A stretch of DNA of 64,000 nt, taken from NCBI GenBank assembly GCA_015978205.1, contig JADWMM010000032.1, forward strand, positions 1-64,000. The letters run 5' to 3'. The translations under genes were made by a program, and so were the position numbers. The notes below the pieces were generated by a model that was given only the letters and a program-made list of their open reading frames with translations, was not told the origin of the DNA and made no database searches. This DNA is from Alkaliphilus sp. NP8. GTDB lineage: Bacteria > Bacillota > Clostridia > Peptostreptococcales > Natronincolaceae. Positions 1 to 7,767 of the stretch are shown piece by piece (the first letter of the stretch is position 1; each line of letters opens with the position of its first letter).

Positions 1-162
1 GATTTCTCATTTAACAAATTAAATGAATTCAGCATTTTGCTGTTTTGGTATCTTGCATAAAATTAAAAATTTTAGCAATTACCGTTTTTGGCTTAATCTA
101 TACTGTTTAGTTTTCAAAGACCTCTTCAGCGGCTTTCGCCGTGTCGCTTTGTTGTGGCGACA
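1..162 (-). ncRNA. 5' leader of a rRNA operon (16S lies outside the window)
   Basis: Read on the minus strand, the two promoters at 169-291 are followed by a GTCGC/GCGAC stem (about 147-165), a CGGC-GAAA-GCCG tetraloop hairpin, and the element CTTTGAAAACTAAACAGTA (about 102-121). That last element resembles the conserved box found in the leader and spacers of Firmicute rRNA operons. The leader runs off the left edge, so the 16S gene is inferred to begin just outside the window. No mature rRNA sequence is visible. Confidence 0.65.
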
Positions 163-168
163 TTAATT

Positions 169-197
169 ACTATATCACATCCAAAAGATTATGTCAA
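169..197 (-). promoter_or_regulatory. rRNA promoter P2 (sigma-A type)
   Basis: On the minus strand there is a perfect -35 TTGACA (192-197), a 17-nt spacer and a -10 TATAGT (169-174). The sequence around the -10 (GTGATATAGTAAT) is the same as in the upstream promoter at 263-291, so the two are a tandem pair. Confidence 0.85.
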
Positions 198-262
198 CCT
201 TTTTTAAAAATATTTTTTAATATCTTTCCAAAACAGTTTCGGTCGTTTTTAGCGACTTGATT

Positions 263-291
263 ACTATATCACTTTATACTATGTTTGTCAA
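263..291 (-). promoter_or_regulatory. rRNA promoter P1 (sigma-A type)
   Basis: On the minus strand there is a -35 TTGACA (286-291), a 17-nt spacer and a -10 TATAGT (263-268). It lies 94 bp upstream of P2. Tandem consensus promoters are typical of rRNA operons in Firmicutes. Confidence 0.85.
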
Positions 292-393
292 CTGTTTTTA
301 TATTATTAATTTTGTTTACTCATATAGTTTGCAAATATAATCTTTTTTTATACATATATTTTTAAAAAAATACTTTAATTCAAAACTTTTTTA

Positions 394-460
394 AAAAAAC
401 TCTACTATTGTAATACACTGCAAAAATTACAAAGTATAAAATATTATAGTAGAGTTTTTT
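394..460 (-). terminator. Terminator of ptb
   Basis: The arms AAACTCTACTAT and ATAGTAGAGTTT (about 397-408 and 446-457) form a 12-bp stem, with T-rich sequence on both sides. It lies downstream of ptb. The loop is long, so the exact fold is uncertain. Confidence 0.6.
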
Positions 461-508
461 ATTTTAATATAATTTAACACAAGTTAAAGTACTAAATTAA
501 CTAAGTCT

Positions 509-1417
509 TTATTTATTAGCCGCTATAACACTTCCTAAAGCTATAGAATATAATTTTGTTTCCGCTGAATCAGCTCTTGAAACTAAAACAACTGGCGCCT
601 TAGCTCCCATAATAATACCTGCTGATTTTCCATTTGCCATATACGTTAGTGTTTTTCCTATTCCATTTCCAACTTCTATTGTTGGTACTAATAAAATATC
701 TGTTTCTCCACACACTAGACTTTCAAACCCCTTAGTAGCAGCTGCTTCTTTTGATACTGCTAAGTCGAAAGCTATAGGCCCTTCTACATAAACACCTTCT
801 CCAAAACTACCTTCTAATGCCATCTCTTTTAGCTTTGCACCATCTACAGTTGAAGGCATTTTTTCATTTACTTTTTCTTTTGCAGATAAAGATGCTACTT
901 TAATGTCCTTATTTCCTAATGCCTTAGCTGTTAATATGGCATTGTCCAATATACCTTTTTTAGCTTCAAGATTAGGTTCAATATTCATTCCACCATCTGT
1001 TAAAAGTAAAAGCTTATGATAGGCTGGTACATCATAAACCATTACATGACTTAATAAATTGTTAGTTCTTAATCCAACTTCTTTATTTAACACAGCTTTT
1101 AACAAGATGGAAGTATCTATAATTCCTTTCATAAGAAAATCTGCTACACCTGTAGAAACTAACTTAACAGTTTCTAATGCAGCTTCCATTAAATCTTCTT
1201 TATGAATAATTTCAAATAAATCAAGTTTCATGTCTAAGCTTTTACCTATTTCTTTTATTTTAGGTTCGTCACCAACTAATATCACATCAACTATATTAAG
1301 TTTATACGCCTCATACACTGCCTTTAATACATCTTTATCTTGAGCTGCTGCAACTGCTAACCTCATTTTCTTATTCTGTTGTGCTTGTTTAATTAATTGT
1401 TCTAGCTTATTAATCAT
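509..1417 (-). CDS. ptb: Phosphate butyryltransferase family acyltransferase
   Basis: A 302-residue protein of the PTA/PTB family. It interconverts acyl-CoA and acyl-phosphate, typically butyryl-CoA plus phosphate, in the cytoplasmic route from acyl-CoA to acid and ATP through an acyl kinase. The sequence is colinear with Ptb across its length, including the conserved segments LMKGIIDTS and TDGGMNIEPNL. The ATG at 1415-1417 was chosen because AGAGGTGAT lies just upstream; an in-frame start 33 nt earlier has no ribosome binding site. No kinase gene (buk) is next to it, which is unusual for a classical ptb-buk pair, so the substrate could be another short or branched acyl-CoA. It is followed by its own terminator and the rRNA promoters. 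Confidence 0.88.
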   Translation of the reverse strand: MINKLEQLIKQAQQNKKMRLAVAAAQDKDVLKAVYEAYKLNIVDVILVGDEPKIKEIGKSLDMKLDLFEIIHKEDLMEAALETVKLVSTGVADFLMKGIIDTSILLKAVLNKEVGLRTNNLLSHVMVYDVPAYHKLLLLTDGGMNIEPNLEAKKGILDNAILTAKALGNKDIKVASLSAKEKVNEKMPSTVDGAKLKEMALEGSFGEGVYVEGPIAFDLAVSKEAAATKGFESLVCGETDILLVPTIEVGNGIGKTLTYMANGKSAGIIMGAKAPVVLVSRADSAETKLYSIALGSVIAANK

Positions 1418-1608
1418 AATATCACCTCTTAGTTTAATAGTTTTACACATAAGTAATTAATTCTACAAATCTTAAGATTATCCTTCACTTAATATATAAA
1501 CAATTCAAACTTTTAATAAAAAACACTACAATTCCATAGGTAGAGCTGATCTATTATATAATAAAAGCTTTATATTTTTAAATCATAAGTATGTAAATTA
1601 GGATTTTT

Positions 1609-2736
1609 TTATAACAAAGTATCTAACTTTTCTTTACACACTTTTGTTATTTCATCTTCTGGATTTAAAGCCAAAGACTTGTCTAAACATTCACTAGCTT
1701 TTATTAAATCTCCTTTTTCCATATAAGCCATAGCTAAATTACATAGTATTTCATTATTATCTCCACCTATTTCTAGTGCTTTTCTAAAACACTCTATAGA
1801 CTTATTATAATCTGTTATACCTGCATAACATAGTCCTAGTTCTGCTAAAGTATCTAATTGATTCTCTTCTAGCTCTAAAACTTTTTCAAAATATTTAATT
1901 GCTTCTTTATACTGTAATAACTGTCTATATGCTAATCCAATAAAGAAAAGAAGATTCCACCACTCTGAATAACTTTCCTCCAAATCTAAAAGGAAAGAAA
2001 GGCCTTCTTGAGGTCTTCCACCTAAAACTGCTTCATAACCTCTTTCATATTTCGCTTGATTATCTATTTTTAAAAGCATATTATTTATTTCTACCTTAAG
2101 GTTTTCATCTTCACTAAGCTCTACATATTTTTCCCAAGATAGTTTTGCTTTAACAAATTGTTTGACATCAGAATATAGAAAACCTAAATGATAATAAGCT
2201 AACTCAAAATTTTCATCTATATTTAAAATTTCTTCAAAACATGTCATAGATTCTTTTTTAAAAACCTTTTGTGCCTTTGCCTTATTAGTTAATTTTTCAC
2301 TAACATATTTTACTAAAGTAAGACCATAATTAAATAAATAATATGTGTTTTTATTGTTTAGCAAAACTAAAGCTTTTAAAAATATAATACTTTCTATAAT
2401 TTTATCTTCATCTGCAAATTTAATAGCTTCAAAATTAATATATTTTTCAATATCTGGATTAACTGCATATAAAAACTCAATGTATTCATCTTTATATTTA
2501 AAGTTAGAATCTACACCTAAAAGATAAATCATACCTCTTACTATTGCATTAGCTGTAACTATTTTATCTTCTTCTTTAGTTTTTATATTTTTAGCTAAAT
2601 TTTCTGTTAATAGTGGAACATATAAACCTTCATCTGGTATTTTATAGCCTTTTACCTCTATAGCCTCTGGACTTAATTGAATAAAAGATAAGTCCTCTGT
2701 TCTTTTGTGAATATACGGTTCTATTAAAAATTTCAT
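1609..2736 (-). CDS. TPR-repeat protein of unknown function
   Basis: A 375-residue soluble protein. The C-terminal half carries tetratricopeptide repeats, recognisable as paired helices at about 180-207, 258-290, 293-322 and 328-357 with the usual Gly/Ala/Tyr spacing (for example LAELGLCYAGITDYNKSIECF). The N-terminal 150 residues match no family I know. TPR domains act as scaffolds for protein-protein contacts, but no partner can be named. It starts at an ATG after AGAGGGATATTT. It follows the membrane protein at 2752 by 15 bases and is probably cotranscribed with that gene and the radical SAM gene upstream. Confidence 0.8.
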   Translation of the reverse strand: MKFLIEPYIHKRTEDLSFIQLSPEAIEVKGYKIPDEGLYVPLLTENLAKNIKTKEEDKIVTANAIVRGMIYLLGVDSNFKYKDEYIEFLYAVNPDIEKYINFEAIKFADEDKIIESIIFLKALVLLNNKNTYYLFNYGLTLVKYVSEKLTNKAKAQKVFKKESMTCFEEILNIDENFELAYYHLGFLYSDVKQFVKAKLSWEKYVELSEDENLKVEINNMLLKIDNQAKYERGYEAVLGGRPQEGLSFLLDLEESYSEWWNLLFFIGLAYRQLLQYKEAIKYFEKVLELEENQLDTLAELGLCYAGITDYNKSIECFRKALEIGGDNNEILCNLAMAYMEKGDLIKASECLDKSLALNPEDEITKVCKEKLDTLL

Positions 2737-2751
2737 AAATATCCCTCTTTT

Positions 2752-3516
2752 CTAAAACTCTCTCATAAATAATCTTTTCCTACGGTTACTAGTAGTTAAT
2801 TCTTCAAATAAATATGCTCTATAAATCATAAAGTAAGAAAACCAAATTTGGCTTAACAAATATATGACAAATCCTATAATTGAAATATTAAAGCTGTTAA
2901 AAGATATAAAATAGTTAAAAACGTTACTAATAAAACTTAGAATATTTAAAGATGGGCCTGGCATAAAGTAAAAAATAGCTAATAATGCTATATTAGGTAC
3001 AAACCACTCTATCCAATTTTCCCTTACAAATTCAACCGTATAAGTTATTGTCTCCCAAGGATCATAATACTTTTGATATGTAGCTTCTGGTATTGGATTA
3101 AATAATATGAACGACAATGTTATTATTATCATATTAACCGCAGCTAGCCCTATAGTACTTATTAATATTGGTGAGACTAAGCTTAATATTAGCATAGCTA
3201 AATACCCCATGAATAAAATTGTCCATAGTTTTCTTAAATATACTGTGAATCCATCTTTAAAATCTTCAAAATCAAACTTTCCTCTACGTAGTATACCGTT
3301 TAGTAAATATAGATAACTTGAAATTAAAGCACTAGTAGCTATAATACTAATTAAACCACCTAGTATCCAAAATCCTCTTGAAATCATAGATACAACAAAT
3401 GTAGCAATAAAGTAAAACAGCCCTGTAAAAATTATAGGCCAATTTTTACCTAAGCTTATTGCAGCCTTTTTAGCTACTCTTTTATTTGTATAAAAAATGT
3501 CTCTTAAGATTTCCAT
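2752..3516 (-). CDS. Polytopic membrane protein of unknown function
   Basis: About 254 residues with roughly six hydrophobic helices, spread over residues 25-235. A short charged N-terminus and a C-terminus ending in RRKRLFMREF suggest a cytoplasmic tail. The alternation of long hydrophobic segments with amphipathic loops resembles DUF4013/DUF975-type membrane proteins, but I cannot assign a family with confidence. The ATG at 3514-3516 was preferred over an in-frame GTG 12 nt earlier, because GGAAGG is well spaced only for the ATG. It starts 20 bases after the stop of the radical SAM gene, so the two are likely translated from one message. Confidence 0.7.
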   Translation of the reverse strand: MEILRDIFYTNKRVAKKAAISLGKNWPIIFTGLFYFIATFVVSMISRGFWILGGLISIIATSALISSYLYLLNGILRRGKFDFEDFKDGFTVYLRKLWTILFMGYLAMLILSLVSPILISTIGLAAVNMIIITLSFILFNPIPEATYQKYYDPWETITYTVEFVRENWIEWFVPNIALLAIFYFMPGPSLNILSFISNVFNYFISFNSFNISIIGFVIYLLSQIWFSYFMIYRAYLFEELTTSNRRKRLFMREF

Positions 3517-3536
3517 AGATCCTATCACCTTCCTTT

Positions 3537-5306
3537 TTATTCAAAATTCACTTTATGGTATTTACTATCTTCTAAAGCTTTACTTTGAACTTTATAATCA
3601 AATAATACAATTATACTTTCTTCTTTTATTTTATCCATATCATATCCAACAGCACACAGTTTTGTAACATCTGCTTTAAATGGTTCAAAGTGAACCTGCT
3701 TAATAATCTGTTTAGCCGTCATGTTTTTGTAAAAAGGCAAGTATTTCTCCACATTATCAGTATCTTGTAAAAATACGTGGCATCTATTTTTAAAATCATC
3801 GATTTGAACTTTATCAAATATTTTAGGTAGCGAAGATGTTTTAATATTTTTAAGAAAGTCTAATTTTAGTACTTCTTTAAACACTTCAATTTTATCAAAT
3901 CTGCTATAAATATAAAACTCTGTAATAATTTGATATAGTTTGTTTTTACTATGAGAAATATGGTGATATCCATTAGACTTCCAATATTTCCATAAATCTT
4001 CAAAGAACTTAAAACTACTACTATAGAAATTATTTATAATAACTTCTATACTATCAATAAACAAACCAGAATTCCAATATGTTTCTACCATCTCTTCTAT
4101 TCCTTTTAATCTAATTACCTCGCCATAAGAAAGCCACTTTGTTTCCATTACCTCGTATGGAGGATTATCAGAATAAACATAACCATGCTCTAAAGCATTA
4201 CTTCTTAAACCAGATCCTTTAAGTAATTTCAAAAAACCAATCTGAAGTTTTTCAGGCCTAAGTTCAAACACATCATCAAAAGATTCTCTAAAGGAGAAAT
4301 AATCTTCTTCTGGAAGTCCTACTATTAAGTCCAAATGCTGATGTATATTTTTCCCTTCTGAAATTTTCATTACTACATTACTTAATCTTTCAAAATCAAC
4401 ATTTCTATCGATAATTTCAAGAGTTTTTTCATTAGTAGATTGTACACCTATCTCAAATTGGAACAGTCCTACTGGTACTTTACTTAAAAAATGTAATGTT
4501 TCATCATCCATTAGATCTGCAGTAACTTCAAAGTGAAAGTTTGTTTTTCCTTTATGATTTTCCAATATGAATTTCATAATTTCCATAGCATAAGATTTTT
4601 TAGCATTAAATGTTCTATCTACAAACTTTACCTGTCTTACTTCTTGATCTATAAAATATTTTATTTCTCTTTTTACCCTTTCTATAGGTAAGAATCTAAC
4701 TCCTGACATAGATGATGATAAACAATACTGACAGTTATAAGGACACCCTCTTGAACTTTCATAATAAACAATTTTATCTGGATCCAAAGTCTCATTTTCA
4801 TAAGGAAATGGTATACTATCCATAGATGGCAATTGTTTCTGTGCTTTAGTAAACACCACTTCGCCCCTTGCTCTAAAGGCTATACTTTTTATTAAAGAGT
4901 AGTCTTCATTGTTCTTTAGGGCTAAAATAAGATTTTTAAATACATTTTCTCCTTCTCCAATAACAACAATATCTATTGAATCATTTTCTTTCATTAAAAT
5001 ATCAGTACCGAAAGAAACTTCTGGTCCGCCTAAAACTATAGTTACTTCTGGCATAATCTTTTTTATATGCTTAGTTATATAGTCGATCATCTCCATATTC
5101 CATATGTAGCAAGAAAAACAAAGTACATTTGGATTATGATCATAAATTTCTGTCATTATATAATCTAAACTATTATTAATAGTGAACTCTCTCGTTTGAA
5201 TACTATCATTATTATCTAATACATTACATACCGACTTTTCTAAGTAGCGCATAGCTAAATTAGTATGAATATATTTTGCATTTAATGAAGCTAATAATAC
5301 TTTCAT
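3537..5306 (-). CDS. B12-binding-domain radical SAM protein (DUF4080 type)
   Basis: A 589-residue protein. Residues 1-130 have the Rossmann-like fold of a cobalamin-binding domain (ending in VVIGEGE). A radical SAM TIM barrel follows, with the CxxxCxxC cluster ligands C188, C192 and C195 (SRGCPYNCQYC). A C-terminal DUF4080-like region closes the protein. Members use a [4Fe-4S] cluster and S-adenosylmethionine for radical chemistry; the substrate of this subfamily is unknown to me. The start is supported by GAAGG upstream. It heads a likely three-gene unit with the membrane and TPR proteins. I see no clear DxHxxG cobalamin motif, so the cofactor may be bound base-on or not at all. Confidence 0.85.
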   Translation of the reverse strand: MKVLLASLNAKYIHTNLAMRYLEKSVCNVLDNNDSIQTREFTINNSLDYIMTEIYDHNPNVLCFSCYIWNMEMIDYITKHIKKIMPEVTIVLGGPEVSFGTDILMKENDSIDIVVIGEGENVFKNLILALKNNEDYSLIKSIAFRARGEVVFTKAQKQLPSMDSIPFPYENETLDPDKIVYYESSRGCPYNCQYCLSSSMSGVRFLPIERVKREIKYFIDQEVRQVKFVDRTFNAKKSYAMEIMKFILENHKGKTNFHFEVTADLMDDETLHFLSKVPVGLFQFEIGVQSTNEKTLEIIDRNVDFERLSNVVMKISEGKNIHQHLDLIVGLPEEDYFSFRESFDDVFELRPEKLQIGFLKLLKGSGLRSNALEHGYVYSDNPPYEVMETKWLSYGEVIRLKGIEEMVETYWNSGLFIDSIEVIINNFYSSSFKFFEDLWKYWKSNGYHHISHSKNKLYQIITEFYIYSRFDKIEVFKEVLKLDFLKNIKTSSLPKIFDKVQIDDFKNRCHVFLQDTDNVEKYLPFYKNMTAKQIIKQVHFEPFKADVTKLCAVGYDMDKIKEESIIVLFDYKVQSKALEDSKYHKVNFE

Positions 5307-5545
5307 TTTTTACCTTCTTTCATATATTATTATTGTGGTGTTTTTATATTTAAGTTATATAAATATTCTTTTAGGAACGATTTCTGTTTGTAATTATATC
5401 ACACATTTACATTTCGTAAACAAATCATGTATTCTATAAAGCTTATATTTTGAACAATATTTTAGATTAATCACAAAAAAACATTGTATTTGATAAGCAT
5501 TTTCATTATAATAAAACCATGAGAATAACGAAAGGTGGTCCTACA

Positions 5546-6139
5546 TTGTTTGCTCAAACACATAAAATCATTTCAGAGCACGTTCACAACAATATAAAAA
5601 GTATACTCGGTGTTGATTTAAATAAGTTGAACTTAATTTACGGTAGTATAAAACCAGACATTTCATATAGCCTTGCTAAACTAGATCATTTTAAACCACA
5701 ATCATTTGAATTTGTTTGTAACGAAATTAACGAACTATCTAGTTATGATTTTGAACAAAACAAAGAGTTTATTAAGCTTATTTCTACACGTATAGGAGTA
5801 GCTACTCATTTTATTTCTGATTTTTTCTGTGTTCCTCATAACGATAGAGATAAATATGAAAATAACTTTATTGAACACTTTAAATACGAAAATAGCCTTC
5901 ATAAACTCTTTAAAAATTTTAATGAAAAAATCGAAATACCTCATAACTATTTTAATATTTCTAACTGTTCATCTGAGTCAGTGAAAATTCTTGTCGATAA
6001 ATTCCATGCACAATATAAAAATAGAGGAGAATCTCCTTTAAATGATGTTCGAAGTTCTATACAAGTATCGTCAATAGTTGCTCTTTTCATAATTTATAAT
6101 TCTTTAAATAAAAATAAGGTGATTCAACTAGCCAGTTAA
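5546..6139 (+). CDS. Zinc-dependent phospholipase C-like protein
   Basis: About 197 residues with the helical, His-rich layout of the bacterial zinc-dependent phospholipase C / S1-P1 nuclease-like family. An N-terminal QTHKIISEHV is followed by YGSIKPDIS, then by GVATHFISDFFCVPH and IEHFKYENSLH. The spaced His/Asp residues are the expected zinc ligands. There is no signal peptide, so unlike secreted phospholipases it is probably cytoplasmic, as many clostridial members are. The TTG at 5546 was chosen because AAAGGTGG lies 7 nt before it and the family usually begins close to this motif; an ATG at 5519 has no ribosome binding site. The substrate is unknown. It is a single gene with its own terminator. 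Confidence 0.72.
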   Translation: MFAQTHKIISEHVHNNIKSILGVDLNKLNLIYGSIKPDISYSLAKLDHFKPQSFEFVCNEINELSSYDFEQNKEFIKLISTRIGVATHFISDFFCVPHNDRDKYENNFIEHFKYENSLHKLFKNFNEKIEIPHNYFNISNCSSESVKILVDKFHAQYKNRGESPLNDVRSSIQVSSIVALFIIYNSLNKNKVIQLAS

Positions 6140-6154
6140 GCTATATTAAAAAAG

Positions 6155-6182
6155 AGTCCATAATTCTATGGGCTTTTTTTTA
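6155..6182 (+). terminator. Terminator of the phospholipase-like gene
   Basis: A GTCCATA/TATGGGC hairpin at 6156-6172 with a 4-nt loop is followed by nine T residues. Confidence 0.85.
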
Positions 6183-6343
6183 TATAACAAACTATAATCC
6201 ATGCTTTAAAAATTAGTATTATATATTTAACTTAAGTTTTTTGTGGAAACATGAAGGTTTTTTATTATTTTTGTAGAATTAACTAATTTATAAAGGTATA
6301 ATGTAGTAAAATTATATGGTTTGATAAGAAAGGGGTACAACCA

Positions 6344-6538
6344 ATGGAGGAATTTTCTAAAATATCGTTTCAAGAAATATCAAAACAAGACATGCTTATG
6401 ATTATTAAAGCCTTAGAATATACAGGAGAAAATGCTGAAATTCCTTCTTTTATTGAATTAAAAGATAGTATATTAAAACAATTAAGTGCATTATCTGATT
6501 CCACAGAAGAAGAGTTTCTTGAATACTTACAAAAATAG
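6344..6538 (+). CDS. Small acidic protein of unknown function (64 aa)
   Basis: A 64-residue protein predicted to be mostly helical and rich in Glu, Ser and Leu, with no membrane segment or Cys. AAAGGGG lies upstream of its ATG, and a strong hairpin follows the stop, so it looks like a real monocistronic gene. I recognise no family. It runs toward the ADP-ribosylglycohydrolase-like gene on the other strand and shares a bidirectional terminator with it. Confidence 0.65.
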   Translation: MEEFSKISFQEISKQDMLMIIKALEYTGENAEIPSFIELKDSILKQLSALSDSTEEEFLEYLQK

Positions 6539-6543
6539 TTTTA

Positions 6544-6577
6544 GAAAAAGACAGTTATTTTTAGCTGTCTTTTTCTT
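6544..6577. terminator. Bidirectional terminator between convergent genes
   Basis: AAAAAGACAG and CTGTCTTTTT form a 10-bp stem (6545-6574). It serves the 64-aa gene on the plus strand and the gene ending at 6561 on the minus strand, whose stop codon lies inside the hairpin. Confidence 0.85.
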
Positions 6578-7700
6578 TAATAAATTTATACTCTCCAGAT
6601 TTACTTTCAATTATTAACTCTATATAGTCATTAAACTGTCTTCTATCTTTAATTTTTATATTATTTAATATTGGGTGCTTTAATATAGCTCCTTTATCTA
6701 AATTAAAAACATTAATAACTGCATTATCTTTTTCAAATTCTTTTTTTCCGATACTATATTCTTTTAACCTATCTAAATAATTATCCATACTCTTTATAAA
6801 CTTAATATCTTTTATATTATCAGTGCATACTCTCTCTTTATTTTTTAATAATCCAAAAAGTCCATATGTTATAGCATATATTTCTTTTTCATTCCATTCA
6901 AAGATATGACCAATATCATACTTACCTTCATGTAACTGGAAAAACTTTATTAAAGCTGAAATGAATATATTCTTACTATTAGCATTAGTAAAATTATATT
7001 CATTAGAATCTTTAATTCTATCTACATCTATTAGATAGTTTATTTTTTCCTGCTCAAATTTAATTTTATAATTACTTGGTAATTTTCCATTAGTATATTC
7101 CTCTAATTCTGTTAATTGTAACTGTATTAAATAGTCTTTAAGGTCATCAATTAATTTATCTTTTTCAACTTCTTTATTCTTTAACATAAAATAAATACTT
7201 CTAAGTAACAAAAAACCTGTTAACACTACTACAGGATGTCTGTTTATATAAATAATGTTTTTATAGACTTGCTCTTGTGCAGCGTTAAAATTTTTGTTAG
7301 CTAATGCTATAGGAAAAATCCTACTAAAAGCTTCTCCCCTTTTATCTTCCCAATAAAATTTGCTAAAATAGTATTTACTACCTAACTTTAGCCTACGTAA
7401 ATAGTTTTCAGGTCTACCATATCTATAATATTGCCATAACTTAAGTTCTTTAATTATTCTTTTATAGTCTACTAAAACCTGTCTTTTTTCTTTATTATCT
7501 ACAAGGCACTTACAGTTAATAAGCATTAGCTGAGTAATATAACTCCACTGTCCAGTTTCAGCATCTAGCTTTAAATTATTATTATGAAAATATGTAAAAG
7601 GGGTTAAATTTTCATTATTACTATTCTCTCTTAAAAATCCTAATGCATCTCCATATGCCATATATTCTAATATATTTTTTTCTTTTTCATTATTCAACAT
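6561..7700 (-). CDS. ADP-ribosylglycohydrolase-like protein, catalytic residues lost
   Basis: A 379-residue protein whose N-terminal half keeps the block order of the ADP-ribosylglycohydrolase (DraG/ARH) family: YGDALG at 16-21, TGQWSYITQLML at 49-60 (family pattern GxWTDDTxM), RIFPIAL (family pattern NGSxMRxxPxxL), and RHPVVVLTGFLLL (family pattern HPxAVxGA). The Asp pair that binds the metals in true enzymes (WTDDT) is replaced by Ser-Tyr-Ile (WSYIT). I find no C-terminal DTDxxAA motif. By family knowledge it therefore should not hydrolyse ADP-ribose bonds and may instead bind a ligand or partner. AGGAGGGG precedes the ATG closely. It lies downstream of argS but is separated from it by a terminator. 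Confidence 0.7.
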   Translation of the reverse strand: MLNNEKEKNILEYMAYGDALGFLRENSNNENLTPFTYFHNNNLKLDAETGQWSYITQLMLINCKCLVDNKEKRQVLVDYKRIIKELKLWQYYRYGRPENYLRRLKLGSKYYFSKFYWEDKRGEAFSRIFPIALANKNFNAAQEQVYKNIIYINRHPVVVLTGFLLLRSIYFMLKNKEVEKDKLIDDLKDYLIQLQLTELEEYTNGKLPSNYKIKFEQEKINYLIDVDRIKDSNEYNFTNANSKNIFISALIKFFQLHEGKYDIGHIFEWNEKEIYAITYGLFGLLKNKERVCTDNIKDIKFIKSMDNYLDRLKEYSIGKKEFEKDNAVINVFNLDKGAILKHPILNNIKIKDRRQFNDYIELIIESKSGEYKFIKEKDS

Positions 7701-7723
7701 ATCCCCTCCTAAAACCAATATAT

Positions 7724-7767
7724 AAATAAAGCAGCTAATCTTGTATATAAGGTAGCTGCTTTATTTA
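7724..7767 (-). terminator. Terminator of argS
   Basis: AATAAAGCAGCTA and TAGCTGCTTTATT form a 13-bp stem ending at the argS stop codon. Confidence 0.8.
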
